A DNA stretch of 64,000 nt from Argyresthia goedartella (GCA_949825045.1 OX463815.1:32417356-32481355); one strand, 5' to 3'. Shown: positions 1 to 10,611, counted from the stretch's first letter. Notes: generated by a model from the sequence alone, not told the origin. Translations and numbers: made by a program.

Positions 1-560
1 CGATCAGGTCATTTACATACAAATTAAAAAGTTTAGGAGAAGTGAGCCCCCCTTGTCTCACACCACAGTCCAGTCTGTATGCACCAGAGCATGACCCCGC
101 CCACCTGACACAATTGTTTTGGTTACTGTACCAGAATCCAAACAAACGTGTTATTTCTGGCGGTACACTCGTTTCATTCCGCATTTTCGCCCAGAGTATG
201 TTATAGTTGACTAAATCAAATGCTTTAGACAAGTCTAAGAAACATGAAAAAACTGGCGTATTCCTGGCGGTATAGTACTGAACAGTCTGCTTGAGACAGA
301 AGATAGCACTTTCCGTTGAGAGTCCGCACCGGAACCCGAACTGATGGTCATTCAATGTCAAGTGCCTATCTAACTGTTTATCAAGCAAACTGTCCAGCAC
401 TTTTGCAACGACCGTTGCCAAAGAGATGGGCCTATAGTTATTTAAATCAGAAGCATCTCCAGTTTAGGCGATTTCTTTTTTCAGTCTGGATGTTTCCAGC
501 TGTTGAAAAAGTCGTTCCGAGGCGACTGAACATGGCTTCAGTGAACAATGTTTTTGGGCG
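1..560 (-). pseudogene. Non-LTR retrotransposon reverse transcriptase fragment
   Basis: Read on the minus strand, about 450 to 1 encodes a reverse transcriptase core: NNYRPISLATVVAKVLDSLL, then HQFGFRCGLSTESAIFCLKQ, FLDLSKAFDLVNYNILWAKM (motif A with the catalytic Asp), and CGVRQGGLTSPKLFNLYVND, where the window stops just before the expected YADD box. The order and spacing match the fingers and palm of LINE reverse transcriptases of the CR1/Jockey kind. Upstream, a stop at about 467 and loss of similarity near 560 show decay or 5' truncation. The element continues beyond base 1, so its true length is unknown. Clade assignment is tentative. Confidence 0.85.
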
Positions 561-717
561 AGTTTAGTCAGACTTGGAAAATGGACATCTTCTCGCCAAA
601 AGGCCACTGGATTGTCGCATTTTTACGTGCCGACGGCCGACGCACGTATTCGCCGTATACGAATATTCGGTAAATGTCTATTATTCGGCGAATACGAATA
701 TTCGTATTCGTATTCGT

Positions 718-862
718 TGCATCACTACCAATAACTTTGTAAACAACATTTTGCTATATAAAATCCAAACTATTCAATTTACACCATCCCTACCATTGTA
801 CGGTGGTACGGAACCCTTCGTGAGCGAGTTAAACTCGCACTTGAGCGGGTTTATTCTGATAA
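718..862 (+). repeat. 3' part of TAGGGTTCCGTACCC repeat (truncated copy)
   Basis: This matches the last third of the repeat at 32342-32757: CCAATAACTTTGTAAACAA, then ACGGTGGTACGGAACCCTTCG, and an end resembling GACTCGCACTTGACCGG. The 5' two thirds are missing. It is a non-coding interspersed repeat with at least six other copies or fragments in the window. Confidence 0.75.
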
Positions 863-1559
863 TAACAAACTTTTTCTAGGACGGCATTCCCGTCGCCTAG
901 CACACATCCAACGAGAATTATCTAACATCAAAAACAGTTCTGCTTAGATATAGCGTTTGCTTCTTTTAGAAATCTTAAAATATCAAACTAAAACCTCATA
1001 ATTATAAACATAAAATGCAGCACTTAAGGCCGCTAAGCGATTTTCCGTACCATTTGTGAACTGTGAACAATAAATCAATCAGCATCGTCTTGGGAGCTGG
1101 GCACGCTGATGAATCAGAGCAATTAGACCTTGGGCTCCCCATTAAGCATAAAGCTTTTGGGGGTGGTTGAACTACGACCTATGAAAATGGCTAGTCATAT
1201 TGTAAAGCTCGATTTATACTGGACTGTGCGACTAATGGGTTCTATTGAGACCGACGTGATAATTTAGGCGCCCACCTGACGTGACATGCGTAACTCTGAC
1301 CTTACAAAAGGCTACGTTTACGTTTGCAAGGCATTTGGATTTGGATCAATCCTTTAATTCCATTGGGCACGGCGCCTTAGGTTAGTATATCTCTCGCTCT
1401 CTCGAGGCTGTGCTATAGATAAAGATCTTTCGTCGGTCATAGAAGAAACTATTACTATACTACCAAAGTTACCAATAAGTCATCGGGCGGGCAAAACGCG
1501 TCTTTGAAATAGCAACTTCTATGACCCGTCCCGATACATACATATGTACAAACAAATGC
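863..1559. other. Unannotated stretch
   Basis: No convincing exon, repeat match or structured element was seen. A short open run near 1080-1170 has no recognisable similarity. Confidence 0.4.
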
Positions 1560-1745
1560 TCAAGCCTTTTCCCTGGAAAAACGGTAGGCAGAGACTAAAG
1601 ACCTCCACTTGCTTGGATTCATAAGTCTCTTCATACAAGCGCGCCGGTTACATGTACTTCGTAATGGCCCCATCACTATTAACAAAGTCACCAATCTGGT
1701 CTTTGTAAGTCCTGCTTGGGGGTCCCCGACCGAAGGCTCCATTCT
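1560..1745 (-). pseudogene. Degenerate LINE C-terminal fragment
   Basis: The minus strand reads NRRACMKRLMNPSKWRSLVS followed by AYRFSREKA and a stop. This resembles the short C-terminal tail found after the reverse transcriptase in some insect LINEs, where a W-R-S-x-V/I-S-A-Y pattern is common. No reverse transcriptase core is attached. The call rests on eye-level similarity only. Confidence 0.4.
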
Positions 1746-1850
1746 CTCACACCCGCTGTATAATTCTGTTTCGTTAATCTCCTTTCATTCATCCTTTGAA
1801 CGTGACCAAACCATAGAAGCTAAACTTTCTCTATTCGTGTCATTATATAT

Positions 1851-2270
1851 TTTATCTACACACGTATCACAAACCCTCTGTACTGCGTCTAAAAACCGCA
1901 CGTTAAGACCAGCATAATGTAAAACTATTTGGTAATAACTCATTTCTTATCTGAAAATTTGTACATTATGACCATAATGTATCAAAAATTGTCAAATTAT
2001 GACATTCAAAGTTCGAGCGCCGACGCCCGCCTGCGTGCCGCCCTTGTCTGTGAAGTTGGTACTACAGAAAAAGCTAAACAACTGCAGAGCAATGATCAAT
2101 GCCACAATGCCGGTCAAACATGCGGTCCCTGAACACATCAAAGAGAGCTTATGATATGTGTGTAGATAAACTAGTGTATGTAACTGTAAATAATTAGGCA
2201 TTAAAACTCTCGAGTGATAACTCTCGAGTATGAATGCCCTCCATTATGTAGCAGTCACATAAACTACTAT
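1851..2270 (+). repeat. R420 repeat, copy A
   Basis: This is the first of five copies of an unclassified interspersed repeat of about 420 bp. It begins TTTATCTACACACGTATCA and ends GTCACATAAACTACTAT. Other copies are at 22028-22438, 24755-25236, 34075-34571 and 41894-43537. Copies share a central near-palindrome around an ACATTATG-like core and CTCGAGAGT boxes near the second end. The ends are not inverted repeats of each other, and there is no protein-coding capacity. Confidence 0.85.
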
Positions 2271-2482
2271 TTTCAATCCGCAGCCTTAATAGTTTCTTCT
2301 GCTGTTACCATCGTTAATCATTTGAAATATCTAGGTTCATGCATAAATAAGCAGAGTTACTGGTACCGAAGGTTGCGCGTGCCCACCGGTACCGGTAAAA
2401 TCTGCTTCTCTATGCAAGCAAAAGGAGTTAGAAATAAAGCGTTGGATCTACTAACATCATACTTAAGGGGGTACTTCGTCCG

Positions 2483-2880
2483 TGCAAAGGTCTCCATCAC
2501 TCCAGGCGGAATGACCCGCAGTGTGAGTGGGACGGAATCGGGCAAAATGACAAAAAAACGGTTTTAAATGAATATAAAATTAACTAAAATAGCTGTGGAA
2601 ATTTCTATAACAGGTAATTTTGGTATTGTCAAAACGTAAATAAATATTTTTGAAGTCTGTGTGTTATTCCATTTTGACAGAAAATCAAAAAAGTGTAAAT
2701 TTAGACCTCATTTCAATAATTATTTTTATCGAGCGTTCCTCCAATCGCATTTCTGCTAGATAACACTAAATCTAGAAAAAGGGCCCAAAATTGTTACACT
2801 AATTTATTTAACTTAGGTCTTTTGAACAGCAGAGAAATGACTTAAAAAGTGTCGATTTTGTCGATATATAACCTTTATCA
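2483..2880 (+). repeat. Unclassified repeat G, copy 1 (inside LINE)
   Basis: This matches 12317-12715 over about 400 bp, including ACTCCAGGCGGAA.GACC, AAATAAATATTTTTGAAGTC, TCATTTCAATAATTATTT.TATCGAG and a TTATTTAACTT box near the end. No terminal inverted repeats or open frame were seen. It interrupts the reverse transcriptase of the surrounding LINE. Confidence 0.65.
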
Positions 2881-3202
2881 ATATAATTCAAAATGCAGAA
2901 GACAACGGCGTCAAATCTGAAGGATCGGGTGTAAAAATTGGTGTTCCACAAGGTTCCCTGTTATTCCAGGTTATATTAGGCGTCTTATTCCTGGTATATA
3001 TTAACGATCTTTGGTGGAGAAATTGACAGACATAGTGTTGTCTGCTGGTCTTCAAACTTTAAAGACAAAAAGAAGATTTTGATGATATTAATGGTGGTAT
3101 TAATTAATTAACCTTGAATTGGATCACCGTTAACAAAATTATTGTTAAACGCTGGTAAAAAAATAACTTCCAAATACAACAACAACACTTTGCAATAAGT
3201 AA

Positions 3203-3806
3203 ATGAATAGAAAGTTTCTTGGAATAACCATTGGTAGCAAATTGCAGTTGGGACCACACGTAGATAAATTAGCTTGTAGATTGTGTTCTGCCCCTTACGC
3301 TGTTAGGAACATCAGTCAAAACAAGGATCTGGCTACATCTAGGCTGGTCTATTTTAGCTCCTTTCATAGTGTCATGTCCTATGGTATCCTGTTGTGGGGG
3401 AAAGCAGCGGATACTCAAACTATTTTTATATCACAGAAAAGAGCCATTCGAGCAATTAATAATTTCAAAGGCACAAAGAGAACTTTATCAAGAAATTCAA
3501 AGCCTTACTGTAGTTAGCCAATTTATTTTCAAAGATATAATCAACCTAACAACATTGTCCAAATTTAGCGATAGCTGTAATGTTAACCTAAGAAATAATC
3601 TCAGACTAGTTGCGCCCCGGTTTAGACTTGCGAAGGTTAGCAATGCTTTCAAAGGTCAGTGCATTATTTACTACAACAAGATACCTCTGGAGATTTTGAA
3701 ATTGACATTTAAGCAATTTAAAAAAATCATGCAAAAGCGACTTTTTTTTAAAAAGAGATATTACAATGTTCAAGATTACTTAAATGACGAGACTGCATGG
3801 GGTTAA
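3203..3806 (+). pseudogene. LINE reverse transcriptase C-terminal domain, frameshifted
   Basis: Two overlapping frames form one decayed protein. The first carries KFLGITIGSKLQLGPHVDKL and YGILLWGKAADTQTIFISQK, typical of the thumb and C-terminal region of insect LINE polymerases. A frameshift near 3470-3490 moves the reading to the second frame, which runs through RFRLAKVSNAFKGQCIIYYN to a stop at 3804-3806. It is non-functional because the polymerase core upstream is also broken. Confidence 0.75.
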
Positions 3807-4254
3807 TTGAACTCAACTGTCTGTTAATAATTTTGTAATTATTTATTCCTTTTTATTATTTATAGTAATTAATATTGTAATAATTGTATTAGATAAACAC
3901 AACAAATTTTTAAGAGGGAGTTATTTCTACGTCCTCCTCCCACAGTGGTCCAAAGTAGAGAAGAAACAAAAAATTACGTTTGCTAAGTAAATGTAAATAT
4001 CTACAGTAATAAAGAAATTTTGATTTTGCACCATAGGACCAAATAAGCATGAACAATTCACCTTTTAGTACTTCCTCTGTATCGAAAAGTAAATTGAAAA
4101 CTTACGAGATTGCTCACAAGAACAAACAACTTGGCTCGAGTTGCTGAGGAACGGAATACATGTAGAGAAATCCTTGTTGTTCTGTTAAAAAGAGCTCAGA
4201 GCCAAATCGGTCACGCACGTGGAAAGCAGACTCTGGCTGGTTTAATAGTGGTGT

Positions 4255-4345
4255 CCTGAGCGGTAATATCGTTGGGAAACTGAGGGACAGAGCTATGTGC
4301 TATATGTAGCTTTGTCCCTCACTTTCCTAGGATATTACCGTTAGA
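4255..4345. repeat. Foldback (hairpin) sequence
   Basis: The arm GCGGTAATATCGTTGGGAAA followed by CTGAGGGACAGAGCT is answered by AGCTTTGTCCCTCA, CTTTCCTAGGATATTACCG around a short loop. The arms are about 35 nt with a few mismatches. This fits a small MITE or foldback element; no function is evident. Confidence 0.6.
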
Positions 4346-4456
4346 ACTGTTAGATCAAAAAGGCCCAACGTGTGCTGTTATTCTGAAGGCGCCAAACCTA
4401 AGAAACAAACTAATATGACAGCTTTTATCCATAAGAATTTTTTTCTTTTTTTTTAA

Positions 4457-4850
4457 ACGCTTTTTAGGGTTCCGACCCCGAAGGATCCTAACGGAGATTT
4501 TTGAAATGTTTTTAAAGAGGGCTCCCATATTGCTGAAGGGGGGCGCCAACAAAAATGTTGGTCCTACCCTATCGAGAGGGGTATCGTTTTTTAGAGCTCG
4601 TTGAGTATTATTTTTTATTTTGACAAATAGAGAAAAACAATAGAATGAGAAGCCACCGAAGTCAGTTTGTTTACAAAATTTTGCACGTTTTTTTTTTTAA
4701 ACTTCTCATGACCTTAAAATTTAATGATAATGTTTATTATATCGTATATTCTTCTAACAAATACCAATATATTAATATATCAGATTGTTTCCCTAAAATT
4801 CCCTCACGTTTAGGCTTATATTCTACATTTGTTACAGAACCCTAAATGTG
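4457..4850 (+). repeat. Degraded TAGGGTTCCGTACCC repeat
   Basis: It starts TTTAGGGTTCCGACCCCGAA and includes GAGGGCTCCCATA as in the better copy at 32342. The rest is strongly diverged, and a GTTACAGAACCCTAA end near 4845 may be its far edge. Confidence 0.5.
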
Positions 4851-4881
4851 CGAAGTCTGATACACAGTTGACCGTTTTTTT

Positions 4882-5075
4882 TTAGCGTAGTTGTGCTGTG
4901 AGGCCTCCGGAATCGGTTTTCCTGACCAAAAGGCGCATTTTTTCGCGAAAGAAAAAGGTAGCACATTGACAAAAACTAAGACTTCTCTTATTTGCTGACC
5001 TGAAACCGTTTGTGATCAGCCAGGGATTGGAGAAGCTTTGCTGCGTCCTCCTAACTTTGCTTTTAGACACGAGTA
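4882..5075 (-). pseudogene. Possible LINE fragment
   Basis: The minus strand encodes SNPWLITNGFRSANKRSLSF, which resembles the NPWxTxGI..S.K.K..L linker between endonuclease and reverse transcriptase in insect LINEs. It is short and isolated, so this is a tentative call. Confidence 0.3.
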
Positions 5076-5094
5076 TCCACTTGTCATTCTACAG

Positions 5095-5210
5095 GTTTAT
5101 TTCGATTCAAAACTTTGGCGCTATCTCCAAACGTATTTACAGTTTTAGAGTCGACGGCGAAATTCAGAACTGGTATATTGAGCTGTATATTTTGAGATTG
5201 GTCACTCAAG
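5095..5210 (+). CDS. Candidate internal exon, unknown gene
   Basis: A 116-nt block is bounded by an acceptor (CATTCTACAG) and a donor (AAG then GTAAGAG). One frame is open throughout: one leading base, 38 codons (starting FISIQNFGAISKRIYSFRVD), one trailing base. The trailing phase is compatible with the candidate exon at 9614. The protein is not recognised. A possible LINE fragment lies just upstream on the other strand, so the exon may be chance sequence. Confidence 0.25.
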
Positions 5211-5713
5211 GTAAGAGTAGGGCGAAATCGGCTCTCGAATCTTCGAATCGGAAATCTTCTCTGCTTAATACGGAATAGCGGTCTAAAGTGGACTGATTAT
5301 AATGCAATTTTTATAGTTGGTAGTAAACTTCACTGCGATGGTTCGTCGATATATTTTATTAAAATCAGTTCAGAGGTTCAAAAGTTATCAACCTAATTAG
5401 CAAACAAGTGAACCAAAGTTTAGCCGTAAGGTTCCATGAATTTTTCGGGGATGTTTTAAATTTTATATTTATAGTTATAGTACTTTTTAGTGTGTGCAAT
5501 ATTTATATATAGGTAGTTTTCTGTTGCATACTTTGTTTTTTAGTGATAGTAAAGAGTATAAAGGAACAGTGTATAAAACACTACCTATACCAAACGGGAC
5601 ATAAAGCAGGCCGTAAAGTTTGTTATGCTGTAAAGACACGCAGAAATAAAAGCAGGTTGTACATGATATGGTGGCGGCTTTCGCATCGACCTGAGTGTGA
5701 GGACGTACATATA

Positions 5714-6084
5714 TGTCACCGTAAGATAGTCAAAACCGTCAGTTGATAAACTAACGCGTTCGTTGATCAGCTATCGACAGATAGTAAACCAGACCGACAG
5801 GGTTTAGTATTTACGTTATTTTTTTCTTACATGTCAACCTAACACGAAGACTATCGGGGGCTTCGCTGTACTCGCCCCCTCAAGTCTTCACCTAAGCTAC
5901 CGCAGTGATTGCCCTGGTATTTCGTTTGCAATTCAAGTTTAAACCACTTTACTATTTAACGGTTTTAACCGTTAGTTTATCAACTAACGCGTCATATAGC
6001 AAGCAGTACGCTACAGTTTACTATCTGTCGATAACCAACTAACAAGAAAAAAACTTTAGTTTATCAACTAATCTTACGGTGACA
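5714..6084 (+). mobile_element. TIR element, family T2, copy 1 (non-autonomous)
   Basis: Long terminal inverted repeats begin TGTCACCGTAAGATAGTCAA and end TCTTACGGTGACA. Inside each arm are GTTAGTTGATAAACTAACG-like palindromes and CTATCGACAGATAGTAAAC. The core holds CAACCTAACACGAAGACTAT, a CG-rich GGGGGCTTCGCT..CGCCCCC box and CACCTAAGCTACCGCAGTG. Other copies are at 25760-26108 and, split, 56451-56548 with 61662-61954. There is no coding capacity. It behaves like a MITE; the superfamily is undetermined because flanking duplications are unclear. Confidence 0.8.
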
Positions 6085-6589
6085 GATACATTTACACCAT
6101 TTGGACGGATGGTTTGACGAGAATACGAGATAGCCTTTACCAAAATGCACAAGCATTTGTACCGTCTAGGACATTATAGCATAATATTTGTTCTACTGTA
6201 GTTATTGTTACTTTTTTATATTGATAGTGGGGCTCGGCTCCCCGAACCCCAACTTTTATTTCATAAAGTCCGAGCAGACGAAGTCGCGGACATCAAGTAG
6301 TAGCATAATATAATGAATTGCAGTAGGCAACCCAATCGTGCCTGTAACCAAAAATACTACATAATTTGTAGTACCTTTCTTCGTTCTTCTAATGATGAAA
6401 AATGATTTATTTTTATTTCATACTCTTTCATACCTCATACTATTCTAAATCATTTTTTTGCAAAAATATTGACTATATTTTGTAATATTTTTTTCCGGCT
6501 TATTTAAGTCATGAGACGGAAGCATGAGTGGCACGTCGGGAAAGTGGTACTTTTTTAACTGCAAGTTCCTATAATATACAACGATCAAC
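6085..6589. other. Unannotated AT-rich stretch
   Basis: No gene or repeat was recognised. GGGGCTCGGCTCCCCGAACCC near 6230 is a small GC-rich foldback. Confidence 0.35.
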
Positions 6590-6770
6590 ATCATCATCAT
6601 CATCAGCCTCTCAGGGGACCCAGTGTTGGGTATACGCCTCCTCATAAACACGCCATTCAGAACGGTCCTGCGCATCCCGCGTCCATTGGTTTCCTGCCTC
6701 CCTCGCCACATCGTCGGACCATCTGGCGGATGGTCTGCCGACCGATCCTCCTCCTCCACATATACAACGA
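6590..6770 (-). pseudogene. RTE-type LINE C-terminal tail
   Basis: The minus strand reads GRPSARWSDDVAREAGNQWT, then RDAQDRSEWRVYEEAYTQHW and a stop, followed by an (ATG)n-like tail. GRP..RW.DD and AQDR..W...EEAY are typical of the very C-terminus of insect RTE-like LINE proteins. It is a dead 3' end; the polymerase is absent. Confidence 0.7.
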
Positions 6771-7450
6771 TAAATATGTCTATTGAATTTTTATCTGAGG
6801 TCGAGCATTTTTCCGACTTGTTAGTTGCTCGTGCTCTTGGCTCTGCCGACGCTCCAATGTGCGGTGCGGTCTCCCCTAACACAGGTTTTCTGTAAACTTA
6901 CCAGGGGAGTCCTACTATTTGTGTTAAAATCTGACTTGAATGAACGAATTTAGAATGTTTGTTTTTTTTTTAATTTCATAGTCTAGACTAGACAACTGTA
7001 TAAGAAGTAATAATGAATATGATTGCAACATAATTACGACCGGGGCGATTCGTGATCAAAATATTAATTCTGATTCAGTACAATCACCGAGGGAGGGCTT
7101 AAGGGGTGGGCCCTTCGCCCCCCCCAATAATTGTAAATGAGTCAGTCTCACGCCACTTGGTAACTTATGTAAAATTCGAGCCGTAGCGTAGCTTCGAAAT
7201 TTGCCTTTTTAATTCGTGTAACTTTTTCAAGTAGATTCGATGTTGTGACTTTTAGTCTCATTTTATTGTTGATGGAGTGACTATTTTTGTTTAAGAAGTA
7301 TTTGCATAAATAAAAAGGATTTGGAGTTGTAAAAAATAAATGCAGTTCTCAGGTCGTTGTAAAAGGTTTGAGATGAAAGTAAAATCCGATTATTATCAAT
7401 TAAAAACAATATTAAGGAGTATAAAGCATCAAATACATTTATAAACTTAC
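6771..7450. other. Unannotated stretch
   Basis: No recognised gene. A minus-strand GTAAGT donor motif at about 6895-6900 is not matched by a convincing exon. Confidence 0.3.
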
Positions 7451-7500
7451 TTTTCTTTTACTTGTAATACAGCTTTGACTAGAAGAAATTCCTCGTGATC
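7451..7500 (-). CDS. Candidate small internal exon, unknown gene
   Basis: On the minus strand a 50-nt block is preceded by a good acceptor (TTGTTTGTTTGTTGCAG) and followed by the donor GTAAGT. Phase 0 reads DHEEFLLVKAVLQVKEK. Splicing from 11258 directly would use other phases, one of which also stays open (RSRGISSSQSC...). The frame is therefore undecided and the product unknown. Confidence 0.3.
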
Positions 7501-8149
7501 CTGCAACAAACAAACAAGCGTTTTAATGGTTTTCCAGGAAACAGTTACATACAATTGTTTAATTAGATAAGTCACTCAATTCAAAGCATGCACTTCGTCG
7601 GCAACGAACTTCTAATTTTACCAAATTAAAAGACTACAAAAGTGGTTCATTCTGCCTGAATATTTTACAGAAAAATAAAACCTTCCAACCCAAGTTTTCG
7701 CCGCCCTAAATGAGCACAAAACGGAGCAGTACCAGCAGCGCCAATTTTGTTTGGCTCTAAGCTAGCTAAGCTGTGACCTCTCTTTCCCGCATAGGGTAAG
7801 TTGAGGTGAGAGAGAGAGGTGACAGCCCGCTCAGAGACAAAGAAACTTGACGCGAACTGTACGTCTCATTTTCTTCGCGTTTTCTTTGTGCGTCTTTTCT
7901 GGCTGCCCTACATACAATCTTTTGTCTCAGGCACACAGTTTCCCTCGTGGCTCGTGGGGTAAATTTTACCGACACGCAATGGTTAAAGATATTAAACTAG
8001 AAGCGGCTCTGCTGAGATGAGTCAACCCTGAAGTCGGGCGATTTCAATCTTTAGCTAGTGTCAGCACTAAATGGAGAGATGATAGCGTCGCAAATTGCAT
8101 ACTGAGGACTAAGTTATTTGCATTGAGATAGCAAGAAATGGGTAGAGTT
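7501..8149. other. Unannotated stretch
   Basis: No recognisable coding or repeat structure. A short direct AG-rich run lies near 7810 (GAGAGAGAG). Confidence 0.3.
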
Positions 8150-8325
8150 TTAGGTATCTGGCCACGAAATGTTGGAATAATATACCCCCTGCGCTTCGAG
8201 AGTTAAAATCAAAAATACAATTTAAAGCACGGTTATTTATTTATTATATTTACAAAGGCGGGATACCTGACACTGCGACGACTGTGTACCGCGTTAACTT
8301 TTTGACATTATTTTATGACTTTTAA
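8150..8325 (+). pseudogene. LINE reverse transcriptase C-terminal remnant
   Basis: The plus strand reads ATKCWNNIPPALRELKSKIQ then FKARLFIYYIYKGGIPD and a stop near 8323. The pattern W-N-x-L/I-P..LR..KS..FK..L is typical of the last residues of CR1/Jockey-group LINE proteins. Nothing upstream is preserved. Confidence 0.5.
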
Positions 8326-8527
8326 GATTTTATTATAAACTTTTTATTTAATTATTATTATTTGTCTATGACTCGATATGATGTTTTAATCCAAAAATGT
8401 TTTAATTCCTGCACATTCCTTTTTACAATTTATCTCGCGAATACATTATTTTTGGTAGATTTAGTTTAGGCTATGTTACACTGGCCATCTGGTAATATCA
8501 ACATTTTAAACTGACGTAGATTTTCTG

Positions 8528-8720
8528 GGCCAGGGGGCCGATCGCGCTATTTTGTATAGTCAACGAACGTCAAAGGTATGGTTCTGGTTCAGTTCCAGTT
8601 GTAATTCAACGTTGGTTCGGTTCAATGAAATTCGGTATCGCGCTAAAGTTTTAGTGGAGACCGAAGCTGAACCATAACCGAACCATTGTCGTAATCAAAA
8701 CATTAGAGATGTAGCATCGA
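8528..8720 (+). repeat. Inverted-repeat partner of 11790-11970
   Basis: It shares CCAGGGGGCCGATCGCG and GGTATCGCGCTAAAGTTTT, plus several GAACCATA..CGAACC boxes, with the reverse complement of 11790-11970. The match is patchy. The two copies face each other across about 3.1 kb. Confidence 0.4.
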
Positions 8721-8878
8721 TTGTGTATAATCGACCGTCGATTTCGCCTTTTTGTTGTTAACTACTCTATTTTTGACCACACTTGGGTGGGAATTCGTGG
8801 AATTTGAAGTATTTACGAGGTGAACGAAAAATTACAGATAAAAGATTCAAGTGGATAGAAATGTAGCTTTATAAATAA

Positions 8879-9450
8879 GTGTATTGTAGCCTCCCTCTGA
8901 GGGCGAAGCTCGGGATCTACAAGACCTACGCGAGATCCCGCCTCACCTACGCGACCCCAGCATGGTACGCCCTGTGTTCGGAGACGAACAAACGGAGATT
9001 CCGAGCCCAAGAGAACCTCTCTCTGCGTACCATCGTCGGCGCCCCCCGCTACATGAGGAACGCGACAATCCAGAGGGACCTAAGATGGGAAACCGTGGAC
9101 CAGTTTGTCCAGAGGCTGGCGAAGGGCATGTTCGCGCGTGCGGATGCTTCACAACACCCGCACATCGCCGAACTGGCGCCGCACCACGCGCGCCTGCCCG
9201 ACCGCCGCCGCCTGCCACGTGACCTGGTTGCCTAGCCGGCGATCACCCACTGCATACCAGCGCCACATGAAGACCACCGCCCGCAAGGGCCATCCTATGA
9301 CCTGGGTTGGAGTCTTATAGACACTCTGACCATGACCTGTCCACAGGTGTGGACAGAGGCGATTCTTCGGGAAGAGGTTCGTTGACCTGACCCGTGGGGG
9401 GAGTGCGCAGACATCCTCAACCCCTTTAGAGCAGTTAGGACTGCAAAGGA
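8879..9450 (+). pseudogene. 5'-truncated Jockey-like LINE, C-terminal region
   Basis: The protein runs LRAKLGIYKTYARSRLTYAT, PAWYALCSETNKRRFRAQEN, LSLRTIVGAPRYMRNATIQR, ending ADASQHPHIAELAPHHARLP..LPRDLVA and a stop at 9233-9235. This is the typical C-terminus of Jockey-clade polymerases. The block is much richer in GC than its surroundings, which marks it as inserted. The 5' edge near 8879 is abrupt, as for incomplete reverse transcription. The following 200 bases look like its 3' region. Confidence 0.8.
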
Positions 9451-9613
9451 ATGAATCAAGGTATGTAGTTTTCTTTATCTTAAACTTTGTCCCTATCAGA
9501 ATATAATGCTTTTGTAAGAAGGTGTACAAAGTTTAGATAAATAAGAATAACAATGTTAATTGTTTTCATATCCTAAAGGAAAATGTACAGCAAATTGTTT
9601 TATTAATATTCCA

Positions 9614-9742
9614 GCCAGCATAAGCATGTTGGACGTATCAAGGCTGATGGGATTGAAAGTTGAACATCTTAGGGCAAAGGCTGCACAGACTTCCCAGGCT
9701 GCTCTGCAAAATGCTCAGACCCCTATAGTATTAATACTATAG
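9614..9742 (+). CDS. Candidate terminal exon, unknown gene
   Basis: After an acceptor (TTTATTAATATTCCAG) one frame stays open with a protein-like composition: two leading bases, then SISMLDVSRLMGLKVEHLRA and KAAQTSQAALQNAQTPI, ending VLIL and TAG at 9740-9742. The leucine- and alanine-rich run could form a helix or coiled coil. Its 2-nt lead is in phase with the exon ending at 5210. An alternative is a GTATTA donor after TPI, joining a candidate exon at 10062 (FCTQQREDV, stop). The product is not recognised. Confidence 0.35.
   Translation, partial: ASISMLDVSRLMGLKVEHLRAKAAQTSQAALQNAQTPIVLIL
9723..9742. repeat. 20-bp perfect palindrome
   Basis: CTATAGTATTAATACTATAG is its own reverse complement. 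It overlaps the end of the candidate exon at 9614, including the stop codon. Confidence 0.9.
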
Positions 9743-10246
9743 CAGTCCTTCAAATGAATTTGTGAAATAATAGATTGACGAAGCAGGTAATTCTATACTT
9801 TACTATCAGGTTTGGGTAGGATATAGTTATGTAGGAAATATGCCCTGAATTGTTACTTAATATAAATTTTAATTTTAAAAGTGCCCTTAGTATAATTTTA
9901 ATGACATTTACCCCACGAGTTTTCTAAACCATGTTTACTTTTCCTGTAAATATGTATATGTATAATATAATTTATTAATTCATGCAATCATGTAAGTATA
10001 GTATACTTATATAGTTTTATGTAAAATATTTCTACTAACTTGTACATTATTTCTTTTTTCAGTTTTGTACGCAACAAAGAGAAGATGTGTGAAAAATATT
10101 TAATTATCATTACTAACATATAATATCCCATTGCTGGGCAAACGTCTCTAATGTGAGATAACTTAAGTACCAAGACATGAATAAAACAAATTTACCTAGT
10201 TAAATATCATTTATTTTAGTCCTTAATCTATCAACAATTGCGCTCC

Positions 10247-10295
10247 CCGCAATAGACTTACTATCATATCATTAATGACAGTAAGTCTATTGCGG
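10247..10295. repeat. Hairpin with 16-bp perfect stem
   Basis: CCGCAATAGACTTACT is answered by AGTAAGTCTATTGCGG. The stem continues for four further pairs (TCAT/ATGA) past one mismatch, around a 7-nt loop. It may be a small foldback element or a transcribed hairpin. Confidence 0.7.
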
Positions 10296-10414
10296 AATGT
10301 CACCCTTTTTTGTTATAGTATCTCTCCTCGTGTTCATTAGGTAACTATAGACATATGAGTACCATCTCCACAAGCCAGAACCCCTGGCAATCTGTACTTT
10401 TTGAAAAATCTGAA

Positions 10415-10611
10415 AATAATAAACATTTACATACAGGCACATACAGTGCTCCTGGCCCCACACTAGGGTACCCTGGGTTGTGGGAACCAGAAACAATGAT
10501 GACAAGACTGGGTTTTCTTTTCTTTATCCCCAGCCGGGGATTGAACCCAGGACCTCTCTCATGGTAGGCAGGGCAACAACCGTACATGGTAGCAGCACCA
10601 CAGTTGTCCTA
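10415..10611 (-). mobile_element. tRNA-derived SINE, family S1 (minus)
   Basis: Reverse-complemented, it begins with a degraded tRNA-like head: CTGCCTACCATGAGAGAGG, then the B-box-like GGGTTCAATCCC. The body follows (TTTCTGGTTCCCACAACCCA, GTGTGGGGCCAGGAGCA) and it ends TGTGCCTGTATGTAAATG. Related copies are at 20234-20425 and 46270-46432, with interrupted pieces at 19985-20230. It has no coding capacity. Confidence 0.8.

Larger units (their letters stand above)
2271..4030 (+). mobile_element. 5'-truncated LINE with nested repeat
   Basis: A decayed non-LTR retrotransposon in three pieces. About 2420-2470 encodes a reverse transcriptase piece (GVRNKALDLLTSYLRG). An unrelated repeat follows (about 2483-2880). 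At 2925-3015 comes GVKIGVPQGS and FLVYINDL. The C-terminal region follows at 3203-3806. The 3' untranslated tail carries CAGTGGTCC..GTAGAGAAG and ends TACAGTAATAAAGAAATTTTG near 4025. The same tail recurs at 19467-19752, at 20078-20150 (reversed) and at 49785-49866 (reversed). The YADD box is absent or unrecognisable. Confidence 0.75.
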
